The notes under the pieces are model-generated. The model ran no database searches. It saw nothing but the letters and a program-made list of their open reading frames with translations, and was not told where the DNA came from. Both the position numbers and the translations under genes were made by a program. Positions 1 to 8,747 of a stretch of DNA of 64,000 bases are shown one piece after another (the stretch's first letter is position 1; every line of letters begins with the position of its first letter). Source of the stretch: Mycobacteroides salmoniphilum (GTDB lineage Bacteria > Actinomycetota > Actinomycetes > Mycobacteriales > Mycobacteriaceae); contig NZ_CP024633.1 in assembly GCF_004924335.1 (NCBI RefSeq), forward strand, positions 1,054,001 through 1,118,000, written 5' to 3'.

Positions 1-1123
1 GCTTGCGGGACACAATGACTCGCATGATCTCGTTGGTTCCTTCCAGAATTTGGTGCACCCGTAGGTCACGCACAATCTTCTCGATGCCGTATTCGGCCAG
101 GTAACCGTAGCCACCGTGTAGCTGCAACGCCTCGTTGGCCACCGTGAAACCTACGTCAGTGGCAATGCGTTTGGCCATGGCACAGAGTTCGGCCGCGCGC
201 GGATCGCCCTCGTGTACCGCAGAGGCCGCACGCCAGACCATGGTGCGGGCCGCTTCCAGCTCGGTGGCCATATCGGCGAGCCTGAACTGCAGCGCCTGGA
301 ACTTGATCAGCTCGTCACCGAATGCCTTACGCGTGCGCAGGTACTCGATGCTCTTCTCCAGTGCCGAGCGGGCACCACCGAGCGAGCAGGACGCGATGTT
401 GAGCCGGCCGCCGTTGAGGCCGCGCATCGCGATGGTGAATCCGATGCCTTCCTCGCCGATTCGGTTGCCCACCGGCACCCGGGCGTCCTCGAAGACAACC
501 TGCGCGGTGGGCTGAGCGTGCCAGCCCATCTTGCGCTCGGGGGGCCCGAAGGACAGCCCCGGGGTGTCCTTGGGCACCACGATGGTGGAGATGCCCCGCG
601 GGCCGGGACCGCCGGTGCGTGCCATCACCACGTAGAGGTCCGCCGCCCCGGCACCGGAGATGAACTGCTTGACGCCGTTGAGCACGTACTCGTCTCCCTG
701 CCGAACCGCGCTGGTCCGCAAGGCCGATGCGTCACTGCCGCATTCGGGTTCGGTCAGGCAGTAGGCCCCGATCGTCTCCATGGTGCACATCGAGGGCAGC
801 CATCGTTGCCGCTGTTCCTCATCGCCGAATTCATCGATCATCCAGGCGGCCATGTTGTGGATGGAGATGAACGCCGAGACGGCGGAGCACCCGGTGGCCA
901 TCGCCTCGAAGATCACCGAGGCATCCAGGCGGGTGAGCCCGGAGCCGCCGACATCGGGGTTGATGTAGATGCCACCCATGCCCAGTGCGGCGGCCTTAGG
1001 GAACACCTCGACCGGGAAGTGCTTGTCGCGGTCCCATTCCAGGGCGTGCGGCGCGATGTGGACGTCGGCGAATTCCCGTGCCGTGTTCCAGATTTCGCGC
1101 TGCTCGGCGGTTAGTGAAAACAC
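1..1123 (-). CDS. fadE9: Acyl-CoA dehydrogenase FadE9 (probable isobutyryl-CoA dehydrogenase), 3' end cut by window
   Basis: This gene has no complete ORF on its own strand inside the window, because it runs off the left edge; it was found by reading the complement. It begins GTG-TTT-TCA-CTA at 1123 and encodes about 374 residues here. An acyl-CoA dehydrogenase signature with TEPECGSD (FAD/substrate loop) is visible, and the C-terminal GTNEIMR motif sits at the window edge, so only a few residues are missing. It starts 2 bases after the mmsA stop, on the same strand. The mmsA-fadE9 order matches Rv0753c-Rv0752c. This supports a role in valine catabolism, oxidising isobutyryl-CoA to methacrylyl-CoA. 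Family and context are clear; exact substrate is inferred from the neighbour. Confidence 0.9.
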   Translation of the reverse strand, partial: MFSLTAEQREIWNTAREFADVHIAPHALEWDRDKHFPVEVFPKAAALGMGGIYINPDVGGSGLTRLDASVIFEAMATGCSAVSAFISIHNMAAWMIDEFGDEEQRQRWLPSMCTMETIGAYCLTEPECGSDASALRTSAVRQGDEYVLNGVKQFISGAGAADLYVVMARTGGPGPRGISTIVVPKDTPGLSFGPPERKMGWHAQPTAQVVFEDARVPVGNRIGEEGIGFTIAMRGLNGGRLNIASCSLGGARSALEKSIEYLRTRKAFGDELIKFQALQFRLADMATELEAARTMVWRAASAVHEGDPRAAELCAMAKRIATDVGFTVANEALQLHGGYGYLAEYGIEKIVRDLRVHQILEGTNEIMRVIVSRK

Positions 1124-1125
1124 CG

Positions 1126-2643
1126 CTAGTCCATGGTCGGAATGACGAAGGAGGCGCCCTCTTTGGTGCCCGAAGGCCAGCGCTGGGTCACCGTCTTGGT
1201 CTTGGTGTAGAACCGGATCGAGTCGGGTCCGTGCTGGTTGAGGTCGCCGAACCCGGATCGCTTCCAGCCGCCAAACGTGTGGTACGCCACCGGAACCGGA
1301 ATCGGCACGTTCACTCCGATCATTCCGGTGTTGACCTTGGCGCAGAAGTCACGTGCGGTGTCGCCGTCGCGGGTGAAGATCGCGACACCGTTCCCGAACT
1401 CGTGTTCAGAGGGCAGGCGCAGCGCCTCGTCGTAATCCTTGGCGCGCACCACCGACACCACCGGTCCGAAGATCTCTTCCTTGTAGATGCGCATCTCGGG
1501 CGTCACGTGATCGAAAAGTGATGCCCCGATGAAGAATCCATCTTCGTGGCCATCGACCGTAAGGTCGCGGCCGTCCAGGACCAGCTGCGCACCCCCGGCG
1601 ATGCCGATATCGATGTAGTCGCGCACCCGCTTGAGTGCGTCGGCGCCCACCAGCGGGCCGAAGTCGACGCCATCGTCCAGGGACGGTCCGACCACCAGCT
1701 CGCGGGCGCGCTTGGTCAGACCGTCGACGAGCCGCTCGGCGGTGGATTCACCGACAGGTACCGCGACCGAGATCGCCATACAGCGCTCGCCGGCCGAGCC
1801 GTAACCCGCACCGATCAGCGCATCGATGGCCTGGTCGATGTCGGCGTCCGGCATGATGATCATGTGGTTCTTGGCGCCGCCAAAGCATTGAGCCCGTTTG
1901 CCGTTGGCCGTGGCGGTCTCGTAGATGTATTGCGCGATCGGGGTGGATCCGACGAATCCGACCGCGGCGATGCGCGGATCGTGCAGCAGCGCGTCCACGG
2001 CAGTCTTGTCACCGTTGACGACGTTGAAGACACCCGGCGGCAGTCCTGCTTCGAGAAACAGCTCGGCAAGACGTAGCGGCACCGAGGGGTCACGCTCGGA
2101 GGGTTTGAGCACGAAGGCATTTCCACACGCCAGTGCGGGGCCGGCCTTCCAGAGCGGAATCATGGCGGGGAAGTTGAACGGGGTGATGCCTGCGACCACG
2201 CCGAGGGGCTGGCGGATGGAGTACACGTCGATACCCGTGCCTGCTCCGCTGGTGTACTCGCCCTTGATGAGGTGTGGAATGCCGGTGGCGAATTCGCACA
2301 CCTCAAGCCCGCGTTCGATATCGCCCTTGGCATCGGCGTGGGTCTTGCCGTGCTCCTGGGACAGCATCGTGGCCAGCTCATCGATCTCCGCGCGGACCAG
2401 GTCGACAAACTTGGCGAGCACACGTGCGCGTTGCTGGGGGTTGCGCGCGGCCCAGCCGGGCTGAGCTTCCGCGGCGTTCGCGATGACGGCCTCGACTTCG
2501 GAAACGTCCGCCAGTGGCACCTGTCGCACCGGCTTGCCCAGTGTCGGGTCATAGACGTCGGCGAAGCGGCCGGAGGTGCCGGGAACGCGCTTACCGGCGA
2601 CGAAATGCGTCAGTTTGGGCAGGGAATCAGGTAACGAACTCAT
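1126..2643 (-). CDS. mmsA: Methylmalonate-semialdehyde dehydrogenase (CoA-acylating)
   Basis: The protein has 505 residues and is an aldehyde dehydrogenase superfamily member. It carries PFNFP near 155-159 and the catalytic Cys at about 288 in GERCMA. Where ordinary ALDHs have the ELGGK motif with the general-base Glu, this one has FGGAKNH, a hallmark of the CoA-dependent MMSDH subfamily. It converts methylmalonate semialdehyde to propionyl-CoA in valine and thymine breakdown. A longer ORF extends to 2712, but the ATG at 2643 is preferred because AAGGGG lies about 8 bases upstream and the extra residues resemble no ALDH N-terminus. It is followed 2 bases later by fadE9, so the two are probably co-transcribed. 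Confidence 0.95.
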   Translation of the reverse strand: MSSLPDSLPKLTHFVAGKRVPGTSGRFADVYDPTLGKPVRQVPLADVSEVEAVIANAAEAQPGWAARNPQQRARVLAKFVDLVRAEIDELATMLSQEHGKTHADAKGDIERGLEVCEFATGIPHLIKGEYTSGAGTGIDVYSIRQPLGVVAGITPFNFPAMIPLWKAGPALACGNAFVLKPSERDPSVPLRLAELFLEAGLPPGVFNVVNGDKTAVDALLHDPRIAAVGFVGSTPIAQYIYETATANGKRAQCFGGAKNHMIIMPDADIDQAIDALIGAGYGSAGERCMAISVAVPVGESTAERLVDGLTKRARELVVGPSLDDGVDFGPLVGADALKRVRDYIDIGIAGGAQLVLDGRDLTVDGHEDGFFIGASLFDHVTPEMRIYKEEIFGPVVSVVRAKDYDEALRLPSEHEFGNGVAIFTRDGDTARDFCAKVNTGMIGVNVPIPVPVAYHTFGGWKRSGFGDLNQHGPDSIRFYTKTKTVTQRWPSGTKEGASFVIPTMD

Positions 2644-2956
2644 GGTGTAGCCCCTTGGGAAGCGGTTGGAAATCCGGGAGGTCGGCGCTTCTGAATCTAG
2701 TTGGACATCCATGTAATGTCTAGTAGGACTTCCAGCTAAAAACCCTACTGTTCACAGGGATCTCACAGGGATTTGCCGCCACCGTGGAGTCTGGGCGGTA
2801 GTCTGAGCTCAGACGTGGCCGGACAGCCGCAGGGACCAGTGGCGTAAGCGCGGAACTCTTGCACTTTCCTGCTCGTTGAATCACCAGTTGACTCGTTAAC
2901 GTCATCTGCGGAGGCCGCGCATCGCGGTACCGCACTTCCAGGAGAGGATCACGACG
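2644..2956. other. Divergent intergenic region between mmsA and the Bax-inhibitor gene
   Basis: This 313-base gene-free stretch separates two divergently transcribed genes and so holds both promoters. It contains the inverted repeat at 2702-2722, listed separately. A short leftward ORF (71 codons) lies here but has no ribosome binding site, no recognisable domain and no conserved partner; it was not called. I see no RNA gene or riboswitch fold. Confidence 0.6.
2702..2722. promoter_or_regulatory. Inverted repeat upstream of mmsA, candidate operator
   Basis: TGGACAT at 2702-2708 and ATGTCTA at 2716-2722 form 7-base arms with one mismatch around a 7-base spacer. The site lies 59-79 bases upstream of the mmsA start codon. 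The geometry suits a dimeric TetR/GntR-type regulator; the regulator is not in the window. Confidence 0.4.
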
Positions 2957-3802
2957 GTGCGAACCACCAGCAATCCCATTCTTCGGACGCTGCCCGGAAA
3001 AGAGGGTGGCGGCTATGCGCAGTTCGGGGCGGGCGCTGCAGGTGCCGGTGCCATGGCGGCCCAGCAGATGCGACAGGACCCGTACACCGCTTACCCGGAG
3101 GCCCAGGCCGGCGTATCCCGGCCGCTGACGATCGACGACGTGGTCACCAAGACCGGAATCACCCTCGGGGTGATCGTCGCCGTCGCCATCGCCTCCTACT
3201 TCCTCGTCAGTGCCAACACCGCGCTGGCGATGCCGTTCCTGCTCGTGGGTGGGCTCGGCGGCCTGGTGATGGTGATGATCGCGAGCTTCGGGCGTAAGCA
3301 GGACAACCCGGCGATCGTGCTGAGCTACGCCGCGCTCGAGGGTCTGTTCGTCGGCGCCATCTCCTTCGCGCTGACCTTCCAGGTTGCCGGTGCCAACGCC
3401 GGCGCCCTGATCGGCCAGGCGGTGCTCGGCACCGTCGGCGTGTTTATCGGCATGCTGTTCGTCTATCGCTCCGGTGCCATCCGCGTCACGCCCAAGTTCC
3501 AGCGGATGCTGCTGGCCGGTCTGGTCGGCGTGCTGGTGCTGGCGATGGGCAACATTGTGCTCGGATTCTTCGGCATCGACATGGGCCTGCGCAGCGGTGG
3601 ACCGATCGCGATCATCTTCTCGCTCGTCTGCATCGGTCTGGCCGCGTTCAGCTTCCTGATCGACTTCGACGCCGCCGACCAGATGGTCCGTGCCGGTGCA
3701 CCGGAGAAGGCCGCCTGGGGCATCGCCCTCGGCCTGGCCGTCACCCTGGTCTGGCTCTACGTCGAGATCCTGCGGCTGCTGAGCTACTTCCAGAACGACT
3801 AG
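2957..3802 (+). CDS. Bax inhibitor-1/YccA family multi-pass membrane protein
   Basis: The product has 281 residues and starts with GTG, with GGAGAGG upstream. The first 60 or so residues are hydrophilic, followed by about seven hydrophobic segments to the C-terminus, the expected topology of the Bax inhibitor-1/YccA/TMBIM family. Conserved-looking features include the R-x-T-P-x-F-Q loop, and the D-F-D-A-A-D loop before the last transmembrane helix. Members elsewhere are calcium-leak channels or modulators of membrane proteases; the bacterial function here is unknown. The gene stands alone between a divergent promoter and a strong intrinsic terminator. Confidence 0.85.
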   Translation: MRTTSNPILRTLPGKEGGGYAQFGAGAAGAGAMAAQQMRQDPYTAYPEAQAGVSRPLTIDDVVTKTGITLGVIVAVAIASYFLVSANTALAMPFLLVGGLGGLVMVMIASFGRKQDNPAIVLSYAALEGLFVGAISFALTFQVAGANAGALIGQAVLGTVGVFIGMLFVYRSGAIRVTPKFQRMLLAGLVGVLVLAMGNIVLGFFGIDMGLRSGGPIAIIFSLVCIGLAAFSFLIDFDAADQMVRAGAPEKAAWGIALGLAVTLVWLYVEILRLLSYFQND

Positions 3803-3813
3803 TACTCACGATA

Positions 3814-3850
3814 GAAAAAGGGGCGCCCCGCGCCAGGGGCGCCCTTTTTT
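3814..3850. terminator. Bidirectional rho-independent terminator
   Basis: An A-tract, a GGGCGCCC arm, a short loop, a second GGGCGCCC arm and a T6 tract form a classic intrinsic terminator. It works in both directions between the convergent Bax-inhibitor gene and purT. U-tract terminators are uncommon in mycobacteria, so this is one of the clearest in the window. Confidence 0.85.
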
Positions 3851-3854
3851 CGTG

Positions 3855-5054
3855 TCAGTGAGAAACGCGGACCCGCTGCGCGGCTTCGGTGGCATTGCGC
3901 CGCGCGGTCTCCACGTTCGCGTCGTATGCCAGGGCCACGCCCATGCGGCGGGTGACGAAGCTTTCCGGCTTGCCGAACAAGCGCAGATCAGTACGCGGCA
4001 CGCGCAGGGCGTCCTCGACACCGTCGAATACGACGCCCTCGGCGTCGACCCCGCCGTAGATGACCGCGCTGGCACCGGGGGTTTTCAACGTCGTGTCGAC
4101 GGGAAGCCCGAGGATGGCGCGGGCGTGCAGTTCGAATTCGTTCTGCCACTGCGTGATCATGGTGACCATTCCGGTGTCATGCGGGCGTGGGCTCACTTCG
4201 CTGAAATACACCTGGTCGCCCTTGACGAAGAGCTCGACGCCGAAAATGCCCTGCCCGCCCAAGTTTTCGGTGACGGCGAGGGCTATCCGCTGTGCACTCC
4301 GTAAGGCAGCGTCCGACATGGGGTGCGGCTGCCAACTCTCGACATAATCGCCGTTGGCCTGGCGATGCCCAATTGGCGCGCAAAAGCTGGTCTCGATCTC
4401 CCCGCTTTCGCCCAGCGCCCGGACCGTCAACAGCGTGATTTCGTAGTCGAATTCGACGAATCCCTCGACGATCACGCGCGTGTTGGTTACCCGGCTGCCT
4501 GCCATGGCGTAATCCCAGGCGGCGCTGACATCAGCGGGGCCGTCCAGCTTGCTCTGCCCCTTGCCGGAGCTGCTCATGAGCGGCTTGACGACGCACGGGT
4601 ACCCGACACCGCCGTCGATCGCGGCCTGTAGTTCGGCGAGCGAGTCGCAGAATTGGTAAGGGCTGGTGGGCAATCCGAGTGTTTCGGCCGCGAGGCGGCG
4701 GATGCCTTCGCGATCCATGGTGAGCCGTGCGGCTCGAGCGGTGGGGATCACCCGTACGGCGCCCTCAGCCTCCAGCGCTTCCAATGTCGCGGTGGCGATC
4801 GCCTCGATCTCCGGTACGACGAGATCGGGCTTCTCCGCCTCGATCAACGCGCGCAGCTGCTCCGGGTCGGACATCGAGATGACGCGCGCGTGATGGGCCA
4901 CTTGGTGGCCGGGGGCGTTCTGATAGCGGTCGACGGCGATGGTCTCAACGCCCAGCCGTTGCAGAGCGATCAGCACCTCACGGCCCAATTCGCCGGAGCC
5001 GAGCAGCATGACCCGCGTCGCGCGCGGTGACAGGGGAGTTCCGATAGTGGTCAT
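3855..5054 (-). CDS. purT: Formate-dependent phosphoribosylglycinamide formyltransferase PurT
   Basis: The protein has 399 residues, a normal PurT length, with a Rossmann-like preATP-grasp start ([11 protein letters not shown]), an ATP-grasp core ([15 protein letters not shown]) and the [11 protein letters not shown] metal/ATP segment near the C-terminal third. PurT makes N-formylglycinamide ribonucleotide from GAR, formate and ATP in purine synthesis, replacing the folate-dependent PurN step. The orthologue in M. tuberculosis is Rv0389, which lies far from the Rv1074 block, so its position next to fadA3 differs from that genome. It starts at ATG 5054 and is transcribed leftward toward the terminator at 3814-3850. 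Confidence 0.95.
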   Translation of the reverse strand: MTTIGTPLSPRATRVMLLGSGELGREVLIALQRLGVETIAVDRYQNAPGHQVAHHARVISMSDPEQLRALIEAEKPDLVVPEIEAIATATLEALEAEGAVRVIPTARAARLTMDREGIRRLAAETLGLPTSPYQFCDSLAELQAAIDGGVGYPCVVKPLMSSSGKGQSKLDGPADVSAAWDYAMAGSRVTNTRVIVEGFVEFDYEITLLTVRALGESGEIETSFCAPIGHRQANGDYVESWQPHPMSDAALRSAQRIALAVTENLGGQGIFGVELFVKGDQVYFSEVSPRPHDTGMVTMITQWQNEFELHARAILGLPVDTTLKTPGASAVIYGGVDAEGVVFDGVEDALRVPRTDLRLFGKPESFVTRRMGVALAYDANVETARRNATEAAQRVRVSH

Positions 5055-5074
5055 CGCGACTGAATCTTAGTGTC

Positions 5075-5135
5075 GCCGAGACCGAGGTTATGGCGGGAAT
5101 GTGCGAGACGAACTCGCCACAACCTCGGTTTCGGC
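5075..5135. terminator. Long imperfect inverted repeat downstream of fadA3
   Basis: Arms at 5075-5095 and 5115-5135 are complementary at 19 of 21 positions around a 19-base loop. The repeat lies between the fadA3 stop and the purT start, so it can end fadA3 transcription before purT. It has no U-tract, as is typical of mycobacterial terminators. Confidence 0.6.
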
Positions 5136-5148
5136 GCTGACGAGCTAG

Positions 5149-6366
5149 TTAGGCGAGCCGCTCGATGACCATCGCCATGCCCTGGCCGCCGCCGACGCAC
5201 ATGGTCTCGACGCCGAAGGTCTTGTCGTAGGTGGTCAGGTTGTTGAGCAGCGTGGCGGTGATGCGCGCGCCGGTCATACCGAAGGGGTGGCCCAGGGCGA
5301 TTGCACCGCCGGACACGTTGAGCTTGTCCTCCTCGATGCCGAGCTCACGAGCCGAACCCAGCACCTGCACCGCGAATGCCTCGTTGATCTCGAACAGGTC
5401 GATATCGCCAATCGACTTGCCCGCATTCGCCAGTGCGCGCTTGACGGCCTCGATCGGTCCCAGGCCCATGATCTCCGGGGACAGGCCGGACACGCCGGTG
5501 GACACGACGCGCGCCAGCGGGGTCAGACCCAGCTCCTTGGCGCGAGTGTCGCTCAGGATGACCAGAGCGGCCGCACCATCGTTGAGGGGGCAGGCGTTAC
5601 CGGCGGTGATGGTGCCGTTGGGGCGGAACACCGGCTTCAGCTGGCTGATCGCCTCGTAGGTGGTGCCGGCGCGCGGGCCGTCGTCCTTGGACACGACGGT
5701 GCCGTCGGCCAGGGTCACCGGGGTGATCTCACGCTCGAAAAAGCCGTCGGCGATGGCCTTTTCGGCCCGGTTCTGGCTGCGCACACCCCAGTGGTCCTGG
5801 TCCTCACGGCTAATGCCGGTGTGCAGTGCCACGTTCTCGGCGGTCTGGCCCATCGCGATGTAGACATCGGGGGTCAGGCCGTCGTTACGCGGGTCATGCC
5901 ATTCGGTGGCACCTTGCGCGGCAGTGACGGTGCGGGCCTCGGCATCGCCGTACAGCGGGTTGTGGCTGTCCGGCCACCCGTCGGAGGTGCCCTTCGGGAA
6001 ACGCGAAACCGTCTCCACGCCAGCGGAAATGAAGGCGTGGCCCTCGCCGGCCTTGATGGCGTGGAACGCCATCCGGGTGGTCTGCAGTGAGGACGAGCAG
6101 TAGCGGTTGACGGTGGTGCCGGGTAGGAAGTCGTAACCCAACTGCACCGCCACGGCACGACCGATGTTGAAACCGGCCTCACCGCCGGGCTGACCGCAGC
6201 CCAGCATCAAGTCGTCGATGTCCTTGGGGTCCAGTGCGGGCACCTTGTCGAGCGCGGCGCGCACCATCTGGGCGGCCAGGTCGTCCGGCCGCATGCTCAC
6301 CAGCGAGCCCTTGCCTGCGCGCCCGATGGGGGAGCGGGCGAGGGAAACGATCACGGCTTCGGGCAT
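5149..6366 (-). CDS. fadA3: Acetyl-CoA acyltransferase (thiolase) FadA3
   Basis: The 405-residue protein matches the M. tuberculosis FadA3 (Rv1074c) sequence pattern closely over its whole length. The acyl-accepting Cys is at about 90 (NRYCSSS), the His of the GGAIALGHPFG motif lies near residue 355-360, and the second catalytic Cys lies in CVGGGQG near the C-terminus. It catalyses the last thiolytic step of beta-oxidation. ATG 6366 follows CAGGAG by a few bases. A candidate operator lies 24-37 bases upstream of the start. It is the first gene of the Rv1074c-Rv1086-like block. Confidence 0.93.
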   Translation of the reverse strand: MPEAVIVSLARSPIGRAGKGSLVSMRPDDLAAQMVRAALDKVPALDPKDIDDLMLGCGQPGGEAGFNIGRAVAVQLGYDFLPGTTVNRYCSSSLQTTRMAFHAIKAGEGHAFISAGVETVSRFPKGTSDGWPDSHNPLYGDAEARTVTAAQGATEWHDPRNDGLTPDVYIAMGQTAENVALHTGISREDQDHWGVRSQNRAEKAIADGFFEREITPVTLADGTVVSKDDGPRAGTTYEAISQLKPVFRPNGTITAGNACPLNDGAAALVILSDTRAKELGLTPLARVVSTGVSGLSPEIMGLGPIEAVKRALANAGKSIGDIDLFEINEAFAVQVLGSARELGIEEDKLNVSGGAIALGHPFGMTGARITATLLNNLTTYDKTFGVETMCVGGGQGMAMVIERLA

Positions 6367-6389
6367 GAAAACTCCTGATATAGGGGAAT

Positions 6390-6403
6390 TAGTACTCGTT
6401 CTA
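6390..6403. promoter_or_regulatory. Imperfect palindrome upstream of fadA3, KstR-box-like
   Basis: TAGTACTCGTTCTA is an inverted repeat with one mismatch per half. It differs at one key base from the TnnAACnnGTTnnA consensus of the sterol-responsive repressor KstR. It lies 24-37 bases upstream of the fadA3 ATG. Assignment to KstR is inference from motif resemblance. Confidence 0.4.
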
Positions 6404-6415
6404 CTCCCCTGGAAT

Positions 6416-7450
6416 CTAATGCAGCGACGCGACGGGCAGATTGTCGGGCTGGGCAGCGGGCTGGCCGACCGCTACCCCGATCTCCGTAGCAGCGCGCCGC
6501 CAGATCCTTCCCATGACGCGCATCCGAGCGCCGATGGTCTGCGCCTCCGCGGCGGCGGACACCCATGGCAAATCCGGAATGGGTCCTCCCGTCCATTCGC
6601 CGAGGGCATGCGCGACGGCCGGGAGCAACAGCCGCGCTGCCAGCGCGTATCCCGCGGCCGATGGGTGGTAGTGGTCGTCGGCGAACATCTCCTCGGGTGC
6701 CTGCAGAAACTCCGGTGAGAGCAGATCAGCAAGCGGGACAGGCACGCCACCGGCAGCCCGCACCGCCGCCGCCTGGAAATGGGCAAGGCGTAGCCCGCGG
6801 GATCGCACCACCGCGCGCAGCGGCTGCGGTATCGCGGTGATCACCCCGAAATCGGGGCAGGTACCCACCACCACGGCCGACCCGGCCGCGCGCAGACGCC
6901 GCACGGCCAGACCCAGGCGCTGCGCGGAGGCCCGCACCGCGTTGAGCGAGGTCACGTCGTTGGCGCCGATCATGATCACGGCGATGTCCGGCGGCGGGCC
7001 GATGATCGACATGGCGTCGATCTGCGCGGCCAGCCCCTTGGATGTCGCACCCGATATCGCCTTGGTGGACAGCCGGATTCGCTTCCCAGATTCTTCGGCC
7101 AAGCCGCGCGCCAGCAGCACCCCGGGCACCTCGTCGGGTATGTGGCAGCCATAGCCGGTGGCTGTGGAGTCTCCGAAGATCGCCAGGTGCAGGTCGTACT
7201 GCACGCCGCGGCTGTATCTGGTCACCGGAGCGCCACCGGGTTCGTACAGGCCGTCGGCCACCGGGGGAGCGTCGTGAGTCTTCGGGATCACCAGGCGAAC
7301 CTGTCTGGCCTGGGAGTTCAGAAAGCTGTACGCGCCCCAGAGCCCGGTACCCATCGCCGCACCCGCGGCCCCGGTGCTCAGGGCCGCCCAGATCGTCCGT
7401 CTGCGTGTGGCGAGGATGCTCACGGTGGCTATTTTCACGGAAGGCGACAC
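6416..7450 (-). CDS. SGNH/GDSL-family hydrolase, membrane-anchored or secreted (Rv1075c-like)
   Basis: The 344-residue protein has a basic N-terminus and a hydrophobic segment at about 18-45, which suggests a membrane anchor or uncleaved signal. The SGNH blocks follow: block I FGDSTATGYG with the nucleophile Ser at about 95, block III GANDVT, and block V DDHYHPSAAGYAL carrying the catalytic Asp-His pair. Rv1075c, its positional equivalent, is a GDSL esterase with carbohydrate-ester activity. The start used is the GTG at 7450; a second GTG further in is possible. It is divergent from lipU across a 163-base promoter region. Confidence 0.88.
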   Translation of the reverse strand: MSPSVKIATVSILATRRRTIWAALSTGAAGAAMGTGLWGAYSFLNSQARQVRLVIPKTHDAPPVADGLYEPGGAPVTRYSRGVQYDLHLAIFGDSTATGYGCHIPDEVPGVLLARGLAEESGKRIRLSTKAISGATSKGLAAQIDAMSIIGPPPDIAVIMIGANDVTSLNAVRASAQRLGLAVRRLRAAGSAVVVGTCPDFGVITAIPQPLRAVVRSRGLRLAHFQAAAVRAAGGVPVPLADLLSPEFLQAPEEMFADDHYHPSAAGYALAARLLLPAVAHALGEWTGGPIPDLPWVSAAAEAQTIGARMRVMGRIWRRAATEIGVAVGQPAAQPDNLPVASLH

Positions 7451-7534
7451 ACCGCGCCAGTCCTCTGACCAGCATCACGCGAAATGAGGCGTGGACGATG
7501 CGGTATCGAAAGCGGTTTGTTGCCTGTTGATAGG

Positions 7535-7540
7535 TATAGT
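7535..7540 (+). promoter_or_regulatory. Candidate -10 element (TATAGT) upstream of lipU
   Basis: TATAGT matches the mycobacterial TANNNT -10 consensus and lies 74 bases before the lipU ATG. No convincing -35 is visible. Confidence 0.35.
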
Positions 7541-7549
7541 CCATCGGGC

Positions 7550-7566
7550 GCTAGCTCCCAGCTAGC
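7550..7566. repeat. Perfect short inverted repeat in the lipU promoter region
   Basis: GCTAGCT, CCC and AGCTAGC form a perfect 7-base-pair hairpin or operator just downstream of the candidate -10 at 7535. It may be an operator or part of the lipU leader. Confidence 0.4.
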
Positions 7567-7613
7567 AGCCTGAGTAGACGCAGGACACTGGCTAGGCAAA
7601 GGAGCCTGAACAG

Positions 7614-8690
7614 ATGACCGCACCGAAGCGCACCCCCGAATACGGGCATGCGGGATCTACCGGATCCTCGCTGAACACGCTGGTACGCGCCCTTCCAATG
7701 AGCGATGGCGCCGCTGTCGAAGTGATCGAGGACGCGGCGAGTATGGCCGCGAGGCTGCTGGGATTCGGTGTCCGGATGACGGTGCGCACGGTGCTGCAGA
7801 TTGGCAGCCACGCCCCCACTCTTCCTTACCCGTTTGGGCTGATCGAAGAACTCGGCCGGGTGCTGGTTGCCCCGCGCGGCACGGTCAAGGCGACCGTCAC
7901 GCTGCCGAACACCAACGCGCGCCTGGTTCGCGCCAAGGGTGTCGGACCGGTGGACGGTACGGGCCGGGTGGTGCTGTACCTGCATGGTGGCGCGTTCATC
8001 GTGGGTGGCCCAAACACCCACAGCGCCATGGTTTCCACGATCTCCCAGCACGCCGACGCGCCATGCCTGGTGGTCGATTACCGCATGCCGCCCAAGGCCT
8101 CCCTGGATCAGGCTGTCGATGATTGTCTGGACGGGTACCGGTGGCTGCGGGCGCAGGGATATGCGGCGGAGCAGATTGTGCTGGCTGGCGATTCGGCCGG
8201 CGGTTTTCTCTCGGTGGCCGTGACCGAACGCTTGCTGGCCGAGGACGGTGAAGCTCCGGCCGCGCTGGCACTCATCTCGCCGCTCATCGAGCTGGATCCC
8301 GCGCCCAAGGTCGCGCATGAGAACGCCAAGACCGACCTGATGTTGCCGCCCAACTGCTTTGAGGCGCTGGAGAAGATCCTGACCAAGGCCGGCGGCGGGA
8401 TCCCGCCGCGGGAGATCATCGACAAGGTCGACAGCCGGATGCCGCAGACGCTGGTGCATTGCTCCGGGTCGGAGGTGCTGCTGTACGACGCGCGCCTGCT
8501 GGGGCAGCGCCTCGCCGAGCAGGGTGTGCCGGTGGAGATCAAGATCTGGCCCGGTCAGATGCACGTTTTCCAGGTGGCCACCAAGATCGTGCCGGAGGCC
8601 AAGAGGTCGCTGGCGCAGATCGGTCAGTACATCCGCGATGCGGTGCCCGAGACTTCCTCGGCGGAGTTCGTCGCGCCAGCGGCGGTTTGA
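7614..8690 (+). CDS. lipU: Alpha/beta hydrolase of the HSL/Lip family (LipU-like)
   Basis: The 358-residue protein is a hormone-sensitive-lipase-type esterase. The oxyanion HGGAF motif is at about 124-128 and the nucleophile Ser at about 194 in GDSAGG. The catalytic His is probably in the MHVFQ segment near 319. Its position between the SGNH hydrolase and cbs matches Rv1076 (lipU). It probably hydrolyses short-chain acyl esters; no signal peptide is visible, so it is likely cytoplasmic or peripherally bound. Confidence 0.9.
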   Translation: MTAPKRTPEYGHAGSTGSSLNTLVRALPMSDGAAVEVIEDAASMAARLLGFGVRMTVRTVLQIGSHAPTLPYPFGLIEELGRVLVAPRGTVKATVTLPNTNARLVRAKGVGPVDGTGRVVLYLHGGAFIVGGPNTHSAMVSTISQHADAPCLVVDYRMPPKASLDQAVDDCLDGYRWLRAQGYAAEQIVLAGDSAGGFLSVAVTERLLAEDGEAPAALALISPLIELDPAPKVAHENAKTDLMLPPNCFEALEKILTKAGGGIPPREIIDKVDSRMPQTLVHCSGSEVLLYDARLLGQRLAEQGVPVEIKIWPGQMHVFQVATKIVPEAKRSLAQIGQYIRDAVPETSSAEFVAPAAV

Positions 8691-8734
8691 TCACTCCGTT
8701 AGCTCCCCTGTGCGCGGGCCGGTCGCGGGTCTAA

Positions 8735-8740
8735 TAGCGT
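8735..8740 (+). promoter_or_regulatory. -10 element TAGCGT, leaderless start of cbs
   Basis: TAGCGT fits TANNNT and ends exactly 7 bases before the cbs ATG at 8748, so transcription is predicted to begin at the start codon. Confidence 0.55.
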
Positions 8741-8747
8741 TACCGGC

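Noticed and set aside
212..1114. 300-codon plus-strand frame over fadE9
   Set aside because: The minus strand encodes the acyl-CoA dehydrogenase, which continues past the window edge.
2720..2935. 71-codon minus-strand ORF between mmsA and the Bax-inhibitor gene
   Set aside because: No ribosome site, no domain and an overlap with the probable promoter region.
7551..8564. 337-codon minus-strand frame over lipU
   Set aside because: Mirror frame; the plus strand has HGGAF and GDSAGG catalytic motifs.
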